64,000 nucleotides of DNA from Wolfiporia cocos (GCA_029448655.1 JACCLO010000013.1:1240001-1304000); one strand, 5' to 3'. Numbered from the stretch's first letter, positions 34,545-46,758 are shown. Made by a program: numbers and translations. Notes: a model not told the origin generated them from the sequence alone.

Positions 34545-35455
34545 CACCCTATGTCATGCACGGCCCGTACTGGCCAGTCCACATTCCCGGCTAACGCCAC
34601 TCCTCAGTACCGATCCCTTGGGAACCTGGACCGCAGATGCCCCGATCACGGACTTAGAACCCTGCCATTACCGGTGAACCCCCGATCAACGAGAACCACC
34701 AACTCGGGCCTGATCCACTACGTTGCTATGGACATCACTGCTCTGATGCCATTACCAGCTTAGTCACTCCACACCTATGGGCAACGTAGCTTAGACCAAT
34801 CACACTGCGCCTACTGCCCTTACCAGCTGCGCAGCATAACATGTACAAATAGTGTAGAGTTTATATAAACACCAGACAGTCTTGAGCGAACCTCAGACTT
34901 GTCTTGGCCTCTTCAGCCTTAGATGCCCTGGACCAGGAAGGTGCCTTTGAGCGAGCCCCCTTCCCCCAGGTGTGTGTCTTAGGTTGTAGTGTGTGTCAGG
35001 GTCGGGTGTGGTGCTGCTATGATATGGATTGCTATCCACATATGTGGTGAATAATATGATGGTTCCCTAATGCTAGGTCGTGATTAGTGTCTTCATAAAA
35101 GTTGGACTTCCCTTCAGAGATATGTTCGCATAACTGACTGCAGCTATGATAACTGAGATGCATAAGGCATGGTGGGTGCACTAGATACTGGCAGCATAGC
35201 ACATGAATGTTACACGGTATTGCTTGTGTCTCCATCTACTCATAGTCGATGTATTGATGTTGATCTCGGGGATTATTGATAACAATGTGCGTTTGCGCAG
35301 GGAAATTGAAGTCTGCAGACGTATTACCGTTTACCTCTTGTCCCCCAGCCGATACCTATGCAAAGTTGAAGCAAGTTCTGTCGCACTGCTATGACGCCTA
35401 GTTGAAACTGCGAGAAAGGAGATCTATCAGCCCAGGGTTCACGCTCCAACGAAGG
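34545..35455. repeat. LTR-like and dispersed repeat sequence
   Basis: A TATATAAAC box near 34,860 followed by a leader-like stretch to about 34,990 suggests an LTR fragment. The part 35,080-35,320 is a dispersed repeat also found near 30,200-30,700 and inverted near 49,040-49,290. No gene is seen. Confidence 0.4.
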
Positions 35456-35463
35456 CCTGTCAC

Positions 35464-36147
35464 TAAGGCCCCAACCATATAATGTATATACCATGTATAC
35501 ATGGTTTTTTATATATACTATATACATGTATTTACATGTGGCCGAGTACATGGTATATACATGGTATATTATATGGTATATGGTTGTTGTGAATGCATTC
35601 ATATTAGACCTTCAAATTGTTGTTTTGAATATGTACTTGAGCTGGTTATGTGTCTTACAGATTGCATGGTGCAGTGGCAATATGAGATTTGGACAATCTG
35701 GTGGCCACTGCACAAATGTTAAGTCGTAATTCACACACTCTGCTTACCCTCTCATTTGGCGGAAGGTAAGACCAGATTTATGTTTATGCTATATATTATC
35801 CCACATAGTGATTGCATCATGCATTAAACTCATGCATAAAAGTTTCCCATCATCTCACACATTGTGCACAATTCCTATGCCATTCCAGCTACTAGTGTGG
35901 CTGTTGAATACTGAACACCAATTTTCTCCTTGCATCAGCCAAGTGCTGATACCTATGGCATGTTGTTGAAGGAGGAGACAATCTCCACAGCCATATGGGC
36001 AAGGCAATGGCTATGTCAAGATGTCTGAAAAATCTACCATCTGAAAACCATGTAAACCATGTATATACCATGTAAATACCATGTATATACCATATACCAT
36101 ATATTTACTGATTTCCTGTACATGTATATTATATGGTTGGAGCCTTA
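35464..36147. mobile_element. non-autonomous hAT element, TAAGG ends, 8-bp target duplication
   Basis: The termini TAAGGCCCCAACCATATAAT (left) and TAAGGCTCCAACCATATAAT (right, inverted) differ at one base. They are flanked by a perfect 8-bp duplication CCTGTCAC (35456-35463 and 36148-36155). Subterminal zones are dense in CATGTATATACCATG-type palindromic repeats. No transposase frame remains in the 684 bp. Confidence 0.92.
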
Positions 36148-36155
36148 CCTGTCAC

Positions 36156-37544
36156 TGTCCTCCAAAGCGTGAGGCACCATATCCAAACAGTTGATCGAGA
36201 ATCGATGCCTCTGGAATATAATCATGGATTGACCTTACGTACCATCGGCCCGGGGAGGCGTAATATGAACTTTAATGAGACAGGCAATGTGGAAAGATGA
36301 GGGAGTCAGAGAGCACAGATCTTACCTGAGCCTGAGGTATCCGACGCATGAGAAGTGCGCTTTTCATAACTGTCCATCAGGAAGCCTAGGCCTGCGTTTG
36401 ACATCGCGGGCGTCGTGTCTCCAGGCCGTAACATATGGAAACAGGTGTGAGCTGATTACACGCACTCGTTCCACGTTAAAGCCTAGAGAAGGGCTCACTA
36501 AGTGATCGGACCTCTGGGGTTTTGCCCAATGCCCCTCCCCACAGACTAATGTAGGAGATAAGTATTTCGTACATACGTCTGTTGGAGTTCGCCCGGAGTG
36601 TTCGGGGGTTGTTCCGTTTATGGACCACTCCGGTAGTAAGGGCAAGCGTCGCCACCTAGTGATACGGTCTGTGTGCACTATTGGACGTAGATAAATAGAT
36701 ACCTCGCTTCATGTACATACCTCATCGGTTTGTACCCAGTACATCGTCTCGGATCACTGCTCGACCTTAGACTGCCTGTCTCGCGGCGTTAAGTCTAACA
36801 ACGTCAATCGGCTGTGGACCGTATGAGTCACTTATCGGACATTTTAGCGGCTCATTAAGTATGGGTACCCGAGTGTAAAGCCCCTTGTCGATGAGTCGTA
36901 TCGGAGACGAGAAGCTGAGTTTCAGCTGGCTCAGGAGTCGGATCGATATGTTCACCATGTCACTGCATCTTCGCTTTCAGTCTTCTGTTAATGTGGGCGT
37001 GTGAATGTACAATCTGTTGGAGGTAGCTAGGCAGCATGCGAGCAGGTGGCCATACTTGCATGAAGTGGTGGAAACTCGTGGAATCCTATCATGAGGGAGG
37101 TCAACGATCTGCGAAGCGTGAGGGTAGCCGGAGGTAGAGTCATGCACATATACTCCCGACACCATTTATTGTATAGGATTCTACAGGCTTCGGCCACCCT
37201 CATACGGCAGCAGCCTCTCCGGTTTGTGTCCACTCGCCTACTTGATTCTGGAATAAATCTAAATGACGCATTTTACTGCTTCCTGCAGGCTCAGCACTAC
37301 GCTTCAAAGCCATTTGTTTCGGTCAATGATATAATATAGTGTTGACCCTGGTTTACAAACAAATGACAATATATCGAAGGACCAACGTCGAGAAGTATTG
37401 CCCGCGGGAAGGCAGATTTACAGGACGCATATATCCAAGTCCAAGACTACAAACACAATTTGTGATGGAACGAGAAACCAGAGAAGCAAGAGACGACGAG
37501 CACCCCCTGGAGCCTTCGGTAAGAGCGACAAAGTCCCCTGCGTT
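36156..37544. other. stretch without a supportable gene
   Basis: Short frames on both strands show no domain. No element ends were found. The right end flanks the P450 pseudogene. Confidence 0.35.
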
Positions 37545-39957
37545 CTACTCTTGAGGAGACTTAGGTGCTCCCGGTTTGTGCTTGTGCAATCTGATGATCA
37601 GAGGCATCTGAGCGCCCCTTTCTTCTTCGCCACGGACCATAGGACGGTCAAATCCCGCGCGCCCTTTGAGAATACAATCCGCCGGTATAGCCATCTCGAA
37701 TTCGAATGCGCGAATCAGAATAAAAAGTAGAGCCTTCATCCTATATTGTCATGCGACAGCACAATGGATACATGATTGGACCTCACTTACTCGACGAGAC
37801 TAAATCGATATCCGATGCAGGCTCTCGGCCCGCCCAGGAATGTCATCATGTTTCCCCAAGCTCCAGGTACGCGCTTCGCAGCGTCTGGTATGTTCCTCCA
37901 TCGGTCGGGCCTATGGAGGACATGAGTCGGGTAGTACTAGGTTCGAAATCTTTTGGACTGATGAGGCGCACCTGAATTCTAAAGCATCTTCTCCCCATAT
38001 CTCCTTTGATCGGTTCACCGCGAGGATCGGAACCTCGACCAACGTTCCTTTCTGGATTCTGTTTGCTGATGAGGACAGGTTGGAACATGAACGCCATGAG
38101 CAGAGCTCACCTGATCCCATGATGGACTTGCCCGATGGTATCCGTTAAGGGTATCTCCAACGGGATCACATCATCCTTGGTAGCTACCCGGTGAGTCAAC
38201 GCAATCGGGGCATGCACACGCAGGGTCTCGCGCACGACCATGTCGAGGTATGGAAGCGCCTGCAGCTCGTCCATGGTCGGGTTGCCCGAGGGCAGTTCCC
38301 AGAGCTCGTCACGAAGCTTTTGTTGTACTTCAGGTGCTTGGCTGAGCGAATACAAGCACCAAGCCATTATCGTGCCCGTTGTCTCGTGGCCAGCAAACAA
38401 GAAACTGTCCCGTGAAATGTAGGATCAGGTACTGCGAATACGGCTCGAATGCCCTTCACGTACGTTCTGATCTCTAAAACGAAGAATCCATAAAGAGTGA
38501 AAGGAATGGGGCCTCAGACAACTCACGGTCAATCACATCATTGTCCGATAGTCTCTGGCTGTCGGGGAGATCTGTCCGCATATTAGCCTGAACTAGGAGC
38601 GTCAACAGATCGCGGTCTCGCAGGGTAGTTAATCCTGTATTGCCATCCACTCCTTGATCAGTATGAGCAGTTTGTACCTGCTGCGCTTCCGTGATATTTC
38701 TCTTCATGTCCGCCAGAAGCCGTGATCCAATGGCCCTCAGCTCAGATACAGCTTTGTCGAGACCTCGGCGTGGCGCAGAAGGCTACAGCAGCGTGCAGTG
38801 ATCTGAGCGATAAAGTAACAAAAATGCAAGACTTGCCACTTTTCTCAACAGAGGGAAGCTGTTACATAAAATAAAATGGATTTTCGGTTTGGATGGTAAG
38901 TACTTCTGAATGTCAAGGAAGGCCGTGAAAAAAGCGGGTCTGTATGTCCGCTGCTTCCCAAGCTATCAAAGTCGTGGTTGAATCCTTCCACAGGCTCGCG
39001 ATTAGTAGGGGTTGGGTATGGTGACATATGATTGAACGAACCAGCCAGTCCGATAGCGTCGAGTGCCATTTTAGTTAGTCCTTGACATATATCAATACGA
39101 GCTGAATCTTTGCTGCTGTGGCTAAGATGGCATGCCCATAAATCGCGTAGCTGTCTGCAAGTCAGAATAAGGGATTGTCGCATTGATGCGGTTTGGCTCA
39201 CTTCACAGGACTTATTCACAAAGATCTCGGTGAGATTCCGAATTTGAGCGGGCCCGAACGCAGGACTCTTGAGAAAGAGCATGATCTCGGCTTCTGCGGA
39301 ATTCAACGATATAATTTACCATTATCTTACGCTATGGGAGAAATGATATCATAGGGCGATTATAATGAGGCTGCCAAATTATGTGAGCCAGCTGAGACAC
39401 GTGCCTGTCGATGATGCTCTTCGCCATCAAGCTATGTGAAGACAAATGAGTACCAAAAGCACGGTCACAACGGATCCCTTACAGCAAGGATACCTGCAGA
39501 CGCCATCAAGAGATGAATTAAGGTACACATTGTGTTCGGGCATCACGAACTGTTGCCTAGGGTGAGTGACAGAAAAAATCGACTGTGTGCGGCCCTATTG
39601 TAGACATTAGTGTGGTTTACGATGTGACTGATCGCACGCGTGTCAGTTGTGGAGAGGATATCGGCCTGTAATGGATCTCAGCAAGCATAACGTTCGGGAC
39701 GCACGCGGGCGTACCCCCAGGAAGCCTCTATATTTCATCACGCTGCCAAACGTAGCAAGCCAAGCCTCATGTGGGGGAGCCTCTGAGCCCCAGAGCTGCA
39801 TCAAATGTCCGTAAAGTCAATGTGGCGAGGATGGTCCTGGGATGTGTCGCGGTGCGGACCAGTAAGGCTTGGAGAGGAGAGAAAACAGCTTCCATAGCGC
39901 ATAGGCCGCCACCGCGGTCCCAAGCGACAAAAACAATCTGTGGACAACGGACATCAT
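37545..39957 (-). pseudogene. cytochrome P450, second copy, broken
   Basis: It is a paralogue of the gene at 22885 with the same exon plan: an N-terminal anchor (MMSVVHRLFLSLGTAVAAY), [75 protein letters not shown] and haem loop [17 protein letters not shown]. Two lesions kill it: TGA at 39817-39819 replaces the tryptophan of the HWLYGHL block, and a six-base A run (38928-38933, plus strand) is one base short, shifting the frame after GFNHDFDSLGSSGHTDPL. It keeps a readable 11-nt microexon (GTATCCTTGCT) giving GILA between LTL and LDGEEH. Several donors are GC. The lesions are few, so loss of function looks fairly recent. Confidence 0.9.
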
Positions 39958-40450
39958 GATCTTGAAAGTGACGGTTATCCTGTCGTCTTCAGGCGGGTTT
40001 ATACGTTTTGTGTGACGCCATGAATTGAGTTTCGCTTCCTATTCAACGTTAGTTTCGATGCTGTGAAGATATATCGGATAGTCTCGACATCCATATGTCA
40101 GCCGAAGCATGCACCGTAGCCAAGCCAACGCGAGGAAAACAAGAATTAATCTTTATCGATCTCATTCAAATCAGCATCTCGAATTTGGGTTGGTGAGGAC
40201 GTAGTGGCATAGCACAAACATACATCTTATCGATTGCGCCGCGATCGCGCTCACCGCGTCGGCTGCATCAATTCAGCGCCACAAGCGCAGGCCTAATCGC
40301 ACCAGCCCATCACTCTAGAATGGACGTGTTGGCACGACGGGACAAGGTCGCACGAGCGAGCTCTCACCTCGGCATCGTATACCCATTTCACTAGCGCACA
40401 GACAGAAGCCTATGAACAAATCCATTCCATCGTGCGCGAACATCGGCACA

Positions 40451-40640
40451 GAGAGGCAGAGAGGAAGAAAGTAGCCAATTGATACAGGGGCTGTTTACGC
40501 GTCGTGTCGTCTAATGCGGGATGTACCGTACTGTCCGCTCCGCGCACGTACTACTATAGCAGGCTGGCTCGCAACCCGAGAATATCAGTAGGATGCAATA
40601 AGTTAGGCGTGTGGCAGACGAATATCAGGGTAGCAACCGT
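40451..40640 (+). repeat. third partial copy of the duplicated segment
   Basis: This stretch shares ordered blocks with 27,790-27,980 (AGGAAGAAAG..., GTACTGCTATGGCAGATTGA-like, CGCAAC..., GTGTGGCAGA). It lies just upstream of the second P450, as the left arm lies upstream of the first. Divergence is high. Confidence 0.5.
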
Positions 40641-40797
40641 CCAACGTGAGGTGGATACCCATGCGGCTGTAGAGCGCCAGTCTATGCAGCGTGTGTGTGG
40701 CGTGCTCAACATCATAATGCTAGACACTTGCACCCGTGAGCTCAGGACCGGGCATGCGAGAGGTGCACTCACCGGGTCGTGAACGTCGTAAACGTCG

Positions 40798-41562
40798 TCA
40801 CTGCGCTACCTGTGTGGTCAGCTGCGCGCTAGACTTGGACGGAGTACAAGCAGCGGTGGCTGCAGGGACCCGTTGCCATGTCCTCACAAACTCGAACTGA
40901 GGGCCCGTCTCGGGGCTGCACGGGAACCGCTTGCACTTCTCGACCGTCTTCCACTCCTCGGCGATCATCCGCAGCGCCGTCGTGCCGTCCCTCGCGACGC
41001 CGGACTCGACGAGCCAGCAGCCGACGACGAGCCCCGTGCGGCCGATCCCGCCCCGGCAGTGGACGGCGGCGATGCGCCCACGGCGCTCGTTGTCGCGCAG
41101 GACGGCCATGACCCGGCGGACGAACTCGACGCTCTCGGGCAGGCTGCGGTCGTGGATCGGGAAGTTGTGGTACTCGACCTCGCCCGGGTCGACGCCCTGG
41201 AGCGCGCACCGCTCGGCGAGGTGCGGCGCGTACGGGAAGAGCTCGTGCGGCTCTGTCAGGTCGACGAACGTGCGCACGCCCGCGAGCAGGAGCGCGTCCA
41301 GCTTTTGCTTCGTCTGTCTGTGTGCGACCTGGGCCGGCGTCAGGGGGCAATACGGGAACTCGCACGCGACCAGGTATGGCGTCGCCCAGTACGAGTTCGG
41401 GATCGGGCGAGAGCGGTTGCGCTGGGCTGTTACTCCTGTATTGAAGGTTTCCTGGGATCCTGGGAGGCTCTGCCCAGGCCCGCGGGTAGGAGAGGGCCGC
41501 GGGAGGTAGTCTACCTGGCGGCGGAAGGCTGGTTGGGGGATTTCGCAGGTGGCAACGGCCAT
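40798..41562 (-). CDS. protein-tyrosine / dual-specificity phosphatase-like protein
   Basis: An intronless frame of 254 aa from the ATG at 41562 (MAVATCEIPQPAF); in-frame ATGs at 41649 and 41685 could add 29-41 residues. The catalytic loop is VHCRGGIGRTG (HCX5R) with the cysteine nucleophile. A general-acid aspartate is likely in NFPIHDRSLPESVEFVRRV. Other family blocks are NSYWATPYLVACEFPYCPL, LLLAGVRTFVDLTEPHEL, AALRDNERRGRIA-type sequence, CWLVESGVARDGTTALRMI and EWKTVEKCKRFPCSPETGPQ. The order and spacing match a family of small fungal phosphatases. The gene is about 70 percent GC by eye, in contrast to the AT-richer, CG-poor transposon sequence on both sides. Substrate is unknown; the frame is intact, so it is probably active. 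Confidence 0.85.
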   Translation of the reverse strand: MAVATCEIPQPAFRRQVDYLPRPSPTRGPGQSLPGSQETFNTGVTAQRNRSRPIPNSYWATPYLVACEFPYCPLTPAQVAHRQTKQKLDALLLAGVRTFVDLTEPHELFPYAPHLAERCALQGVDPGEVEYHNFPIHDRSLPESVEFVRRVMAVLRDNERRGRIAAVHCRGGIGRTGLVVGCWLVESGVARDGTTALRMIAEEWKTVEKCKRFPCSPETGPQFEFVRTWQRVPAATAACTPSKSSAQLTTQVAQ

Positions 41563-41742
41563 GTTCAATGCTGTCGTTTCCAAACGTGCTGGGTTTATAT
41601 TCGCAGCGGATCGAGTGGCAGAAGATAAGCCGAGGCCCCGTCGCAACATGAGGTAGGAGGCGTTGAGATGCTGGCTCGACCACATGTGTAACACGTGATA
41701 AGAGCGAAAGCGCCGCAACCTGAACTCAAGCACTCTCTGTCC

Positions 41743-43577
41743 TTAAGTACTTTCTGTCTTTCCCCGGTACAATAACTTCCACCCTATCTCCACCAGCTCT
41801 CGCAGCGCTGCACGAAGTACTGTGTGTCCTCTACGCTTTCTAGATGTCGCAGTAGCCTGCCTGCTATTTCTGGCGCCCAAGGTCCGCGATCTGCACTCTA
41901 TTGCATGAACCATGAACATCATTGCACTGTCACTTTCATTTGCAACCCTGGCAACGTCTCCACCGCGCACTTTTGGCGTGGTGAAAGCATCGAGGATAGT
42001 AACTTTGGCATAACCCTATTGACTGGTCACCCGCAGTTTCCCGCTCAATCTCCCATTCTCACCATGAGGGAGTGGAGGTCTTCTACATGCAGCGGCCATT
42101 GGTCCTGCTCCGGCCGCCGTGGCTCTCAGGCGCACCTTTATCAATTTGTATCTTCGACTCCGTTGAGTGCAGACAACATTGAATACGTCATGTCCGCCAT
42201 ATGCTTTCTGCTCTTCGTACGTCCGCAGTGACTCTCCATGATACGCGCACTGGCTTCTGTGGCAGAGCACACTTGTAGCTCTGTGGTCTTTTGCCATTGA
42301 GTAGTATACTGTACATTTGAACTGCACATGCCCACTGCAGGTGTCTTACCCTCGTGCTCTACGTGTGCCTCTGGCACGTTGGCTCATTTTCAATCGCGCA
42401 GCCTGACTGGCCACTTCATCTTGTCGCGTCCGGAACTATCACTACCACAGAACGCATGTCTGTAGTGCAGTTCCTGTCGATCCATCGATATCCCTTTCTA
42501 GGGGTCCTAACGGCCTCGAGTCAACTTCAGCTCCTGAGCACGATAGAATTGTTCTCACCTTGTACATTGAGACGTCGTTCTACGCGGTGGTACTTCTCAC
42601 TCTCGCTCAGCGAGGCCCGCGCCCTTGTCGGTGACGTATATTTGCTCCGAGCGTACTGTAACTGCTTCCGCCACCAAAATCACCCCAAGATGGCACCATG
42701 GGCGCGCGATGTCTCGATCGGTCCGGAGCTGTGTCACAATCCACTGATGTCTAGAGCGGACTGTCAAGAAATCAGGTCATGAAACTGACCGCTGTAGAGT
42801 CGAAGAAGGCTGTCAGAAAATAGTACGCACCTTGGATATCGAGAGCGGGCAGTCGGTCCAGTGCGTTCACACACTTCTCGCGCTCACGGATAGATTTCAG
42901 CAACATCTACACTGCATGACGTATGCTTGTGTACAAGGTTCTCACTCGGTACTATCGCCATGGTCATTCTGGAGTGTGCTCCGTTCGCGCTTGTTCAACG
43001 AATTTGCGCTCACTTGACGTGGACTATTCTCATCAGCGTCAACGAGGTACTCGGTCCCGCCCTCTGTTCATTCCAGACCGCGGAGACCTGCGTTCCAGCA
43101 CATAGCGGCGAGCTGGTGCCGAAGATGGCGCAAGATAGGTGCCAGTGCCAATTCTCTACCTCGGATGCTACTGTAGAAGCGCTACATTATCTGCGTTCCC
43201 TTCTCACGACCGGAGTAGACGCGAACTAGGTTCAAGCATACAAACTCTGCGTAGCCGCTCGATTCCTGGCCGGGTATGACTAACAGATATATCTCGTAAT
43301 CTTCTCCTGCGCTGACAATCCCTATACACCCTTACGCAAGCGACATCTGGGGGCCAACGACTAGACTAGACAGATGCATGTGCATCTCTGACAACGCTGT
43401 GGAAGGGAAAGTTGGAGATGCAGAGAAAGCAGGTCGCCGACAGCGCAGGATGATAAGGCAGCAACGTGAACCTTATACACGACTAATATATGAGCAGCCA
43501 ATGATGAATGCTCGTATACTAATGTGTATAAATAAGGAACGAAATAAAAGAACAGAAAAACATGACTGGATGTCTTA
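41743..43577. other. stretch with unexplained open frames, no supported gene
   Basis: Plus-strand frames at 41,824-42,231, 42,354-42,782 and 42,927-43,229 contain hydrophobic pieces (EYVMSAICFLLFV; GTIAMVILECAPFALVQRI). That could come from a fungal multi-pass membrane protein, but I could not join them with consistent splice sites or match a family. Treat this as a possible gene remnant. Confidence 0.3.
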
Positions 43578-43949
43578 CAGTTATTTCGGAAATTCATGAC
43601 ACGACGCGTTTTTCTCGATCGTGTCAACCAATAAGGAAGCTACGATTTAGGGTATGTGGCTAGAGTGCCAATACCACGTGAGAGACCTCTAGCTACCTTC
43701 TGCAGTGTATCTTACTGGAGCAGATACCCACAGAGCATCATAGATATTGTCCAAAGTCCATCCAGATTCCCAAAGCCTTAGTGCGTGAGCCTTAAGATCA
43801 GCACTGATATGTCGACAGACCATAATGGAGCTGGGAGACTCGGCCAGCAGGCTGCGGCGTGCTGCAGCCACATCCTGAAAATGGCAGTTTCCTTATTGGT
43901 TGGCATGATCGAGAAAAACACGTTGTGTCATGAATTTCTGAAATAGCTG
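43578..43949. mobile_element. Tc1/mariner-type MITE carrying a transposase N-terminal fragment
   Basis: Long inverted repeats of about 55 bp begin CAG(T/C)TATTTC and run to CAACCAATAAGGAA, with about six mismatches. A TA duplication flanks them (43576-43577 and 43950-43951). The 372-bp element includes, on the minus strand, MVCRHISADLKAHALRLWES and GWTLDNIYDALWVS, which is the DNA-binding HTH of Tc1/IS630-like fungal transposases. The catalytic part is deleted. Confidence 0.9.
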
Positions 43950-44222
43950 TAACAACGTGCTTACTAATGATGGCTTCCGATATCTTGATGTCTGCTTCGC
44001 GTCGAGGAACGGTGTCAACTCGCTGAGTCCTAGGTGCAAAACAGATGAGATAGCGAAAAACGCATAGGGGATTGGTGCATTACAGCACGTCCGGAGTCAG
44101 CTTTTATGTTACAGAGTGCGCGAAATTCGAGAGCTGACAGAAAAATGACAGAACATTAATATGACAAAATAACATATCAGAAGTGGGGGAGCTGCTTGTT
44201 TAAGTAAACGACTTGCTATAAC

Positions 44223-44715
44223 TGTTACGGTCTGCGCAGGGACTTAGCATTCAACCGCTTTGTCGCGCGCCTCATTCCAGGGATCCCCACTCAACCAGAG
44301 ACCCTCGTTTCATGTACAACAGCCCTATGCCCATAGTCTCACAACGTATCAGGTCTTAGTTGATGTTCTGTGTCTAACCACAGACTTTGTACGTTTCAGC
44401 TACTGTTGCACTCAACCGCAACACTTCTTATTTGTGATCTTAGCATGCTAGCCTTACGGACTTAATAGTAGCAGTACCATGACCCCGATTATAGGATCAC
44501 AGTATATAACCTGATGTAAATACTGGTCGAGTTCCTCAGCTCAACCTTGTTGAATTACAAGGATCTTATACTCGTTCTCAAAGGCTTAAATCCTTAAGAC
44601 CGCAGCTTGTATATCGACGCTCTGACTCTGTGGAGTCCAACAAGTAGTGTGCTACTTGATACACTGAGTAACTCGACTTGGTTAACTTGGCTGAACGGAT
44701 ATTCAATATGCAACA
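44223..44715 (+). mobile_element. solo LTR with 5-bp target duplication
   Basis: It begins TGTTACGG and ends GCAACA, and is flanked by identical ATAAC (44218-44222 and 44716-44720). The 493 bp contain a TATATAA box and the CTTGTTGAATTACAAGG hairpin shared with the copies at 31,501 and 54,986. No internal retroelement sequence is attached, so it arose by LTR-LTR recombination. Confidence 0.93.
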
Positions 44716-45035
44716 ATAACAATACAATGAAGTGAAAACAGATGAGATGGAGGCTGCGTCCACTATACTCTAGGACGTGTCAAAACTGATGCACAATGGC
44801 TTGAACATGATTGGCTGATCACAGACTGTGCCCTATTTATGTGTGCATCTCGCTGCCCTTGAGCACAGGAACGTCGGTCTGGATCGCCAAGCAATTCTAC
44901 GTCACATCAGCTTGACATATTCGCAAGCTATAGCTCGCATGCTGGTAGAGTCGGTAGGGGATAGTACAGTATTAAAAAAAGCGTACCGTATTAATGAGCA
45001 GAAGTTGATAATGAAAATATCTAGTGCAAGAACAG

Positions 45036-46750
45036 TAGTGTTGCCGAAGTTCGGTTCAGTTCAGGTTCAGGGGGGTCTGGGGCTGAACCTAGAACTGAAC
45101 CGACTGCAGGGAGCCTGAACCTGAACCTGAACCTGGACTGAACCTGCTGAACTGGTTCAGCAGGTTCAGTTCATGGTTCGAACTAGGCTCAAACCACTAA
45201 ATGACTTGCTTTTCTAGAATGTAAAAATAATATTGAGTCCACTGGAGTAACCAATGTGCTGCAAAATAAATGTGCCATAGACATTAGAACCATGTAAGAA
45301 CACCGAGATGTGACCAAACACACATCAAAATGACGCAGAATGCACCACGGAAAGCCAGCTGGTAGGCAGAATGCCCATCCAAGGCACAGCTCGACCGATC
45401 GTGATCGACCTCGATCGTGCTCGCACAGTGAACGTTGAACCTTCGCTGGTTTGTGCACAATCTGAAACATCGCAAAAGCCCTGCGGACACTCTCTGGCTG
45501 CTCATCTAGTCAAAGACAGGTACTATCCGACATTTCTCTAGGCTCTCTAGCATAGACAGGTCTGTCCCAACCTCGACTGCTTTCCTATAGCTTTTCCCAT
45601 GTCTTGTCTCTCTAACCTCTGCGCACCACCTTAGATCTACGGTCTATCGGTCTCGTAAAATAATTTTCTAGTATTCCAGGACAATCCTCACTGTTTCAGG
45701 GTTCGTCTCCGACTTGTCTAGCTTGTAGGGTGCATACTCAGATTTTAGGGCACTCAAAATGTTGTAAAAAACCTTATAGCTCTCTATGTATTTAGGAGAT
45801 GTGCAGATACGAGAAAATACATTGATTACTGCCAAGACGAAGTTAGACGAAGAGCTGTGCTCGAGGCGTTCGCTCAGGACTTAGGGAATCAGTTACCAAT
45901 GTTTTGATTTGATTTCTATTATTCCTGATCCATTCAACGTGCCGCCGCCGTTTGGATCGCTACAAGCTGCATGTCTCCTAGGTACATTGCTCGTCATCGA
46001 CCCCTTAAACACCTCACCTATCGTGGCACATCCTGACCTGCCCGGGAAACCCGAGGGAAATATTTTTCTGACAACACCAAACCTCAAGTTCTGCAGTGCC
46101 TCTATTTGGTGTCTATTGGGCTGCTACATTCCAAATTGGCATTTAGTCTTCTTTACAGTGGTAAAACATAACTTTTGATGCACAATAGTCACTCAAGGCA
46201 GCAAATTTGAGCAGTTCAGTAATCAGAATCCATGAGTGTGAATTAGCCTGAGGCAAAGCTTAATAACAAACCTTATTAGACAGCTCTGTATATAACCTAG
46301 GTTCATGGATATGAAGTGAAACATTGTGAACTACATTTTTTACTTCATCTGACAGCAGTGAATGTAGCCCAGTGCCAAAGAAAGCACAGTACTTCCAACA
46401 TGGGGCTGAGCTCTCACCATATTGGGAGACTGGAGTATATCAGTGCTGATGCTTGCCATTGTGAGGCCAGTTATCCATAAGTTACTGCAACAATACTATA
46501 GCAAAGATGGCAAGAATATGATTGTAATTTATGCTTATCCACCAGCAGTTGCCAAGAATATGTTAATGCTAAGTGGTTCAAGGTTCAGTCCAGTTCGAAC
46601 CTGGTTCAAGGGTACCCATGGCCCCCCTGAATCAAGAACCGAACCTTGAAATCCTACCCTGAACCGGACCTGGACTGAACCTGAACCTAGGTTCGGTTCC
46701 GGCAGTTCAGGTTCTGAACCTTGGTTCTGAACTGGACTTCGGCAACACTA
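45036..46750. mobile_element. hAT element with GGTTCA-type subterminal repeats
   Basis: The ends TAGTGTTGCCGAAGT and its inverse are flanked by AAGAACAG (45028-45035) and GAGAACAG (46751-46758), an 8-bp duplication with one substitution. Both subterminal zones (45,055-45,185 and 46,575-46,735) consist of many GGTTCA/TGAACC units in both orientations. The 1.4-kb interior shows no intact transposase, so it is either a decayed autonomous copy or a large non-autonomous one. Confidence 0.85.
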
Positions 46751-46758
46751 GAGAACAG

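Noticed and set aside
22885..41562. A secondary-metabolite gene cluster centred on the P450s
   Set aside because: No synthase, cyclase or transferase gene was found near them; the P450s alone do not make a cluster.
40829..41683. 284-codon minus and 251-codon plus frames over the phosphatase gene
   Set aside because: Out-of-frame shadows caused by very high GC content; only the HCX5R frame has family motifs.
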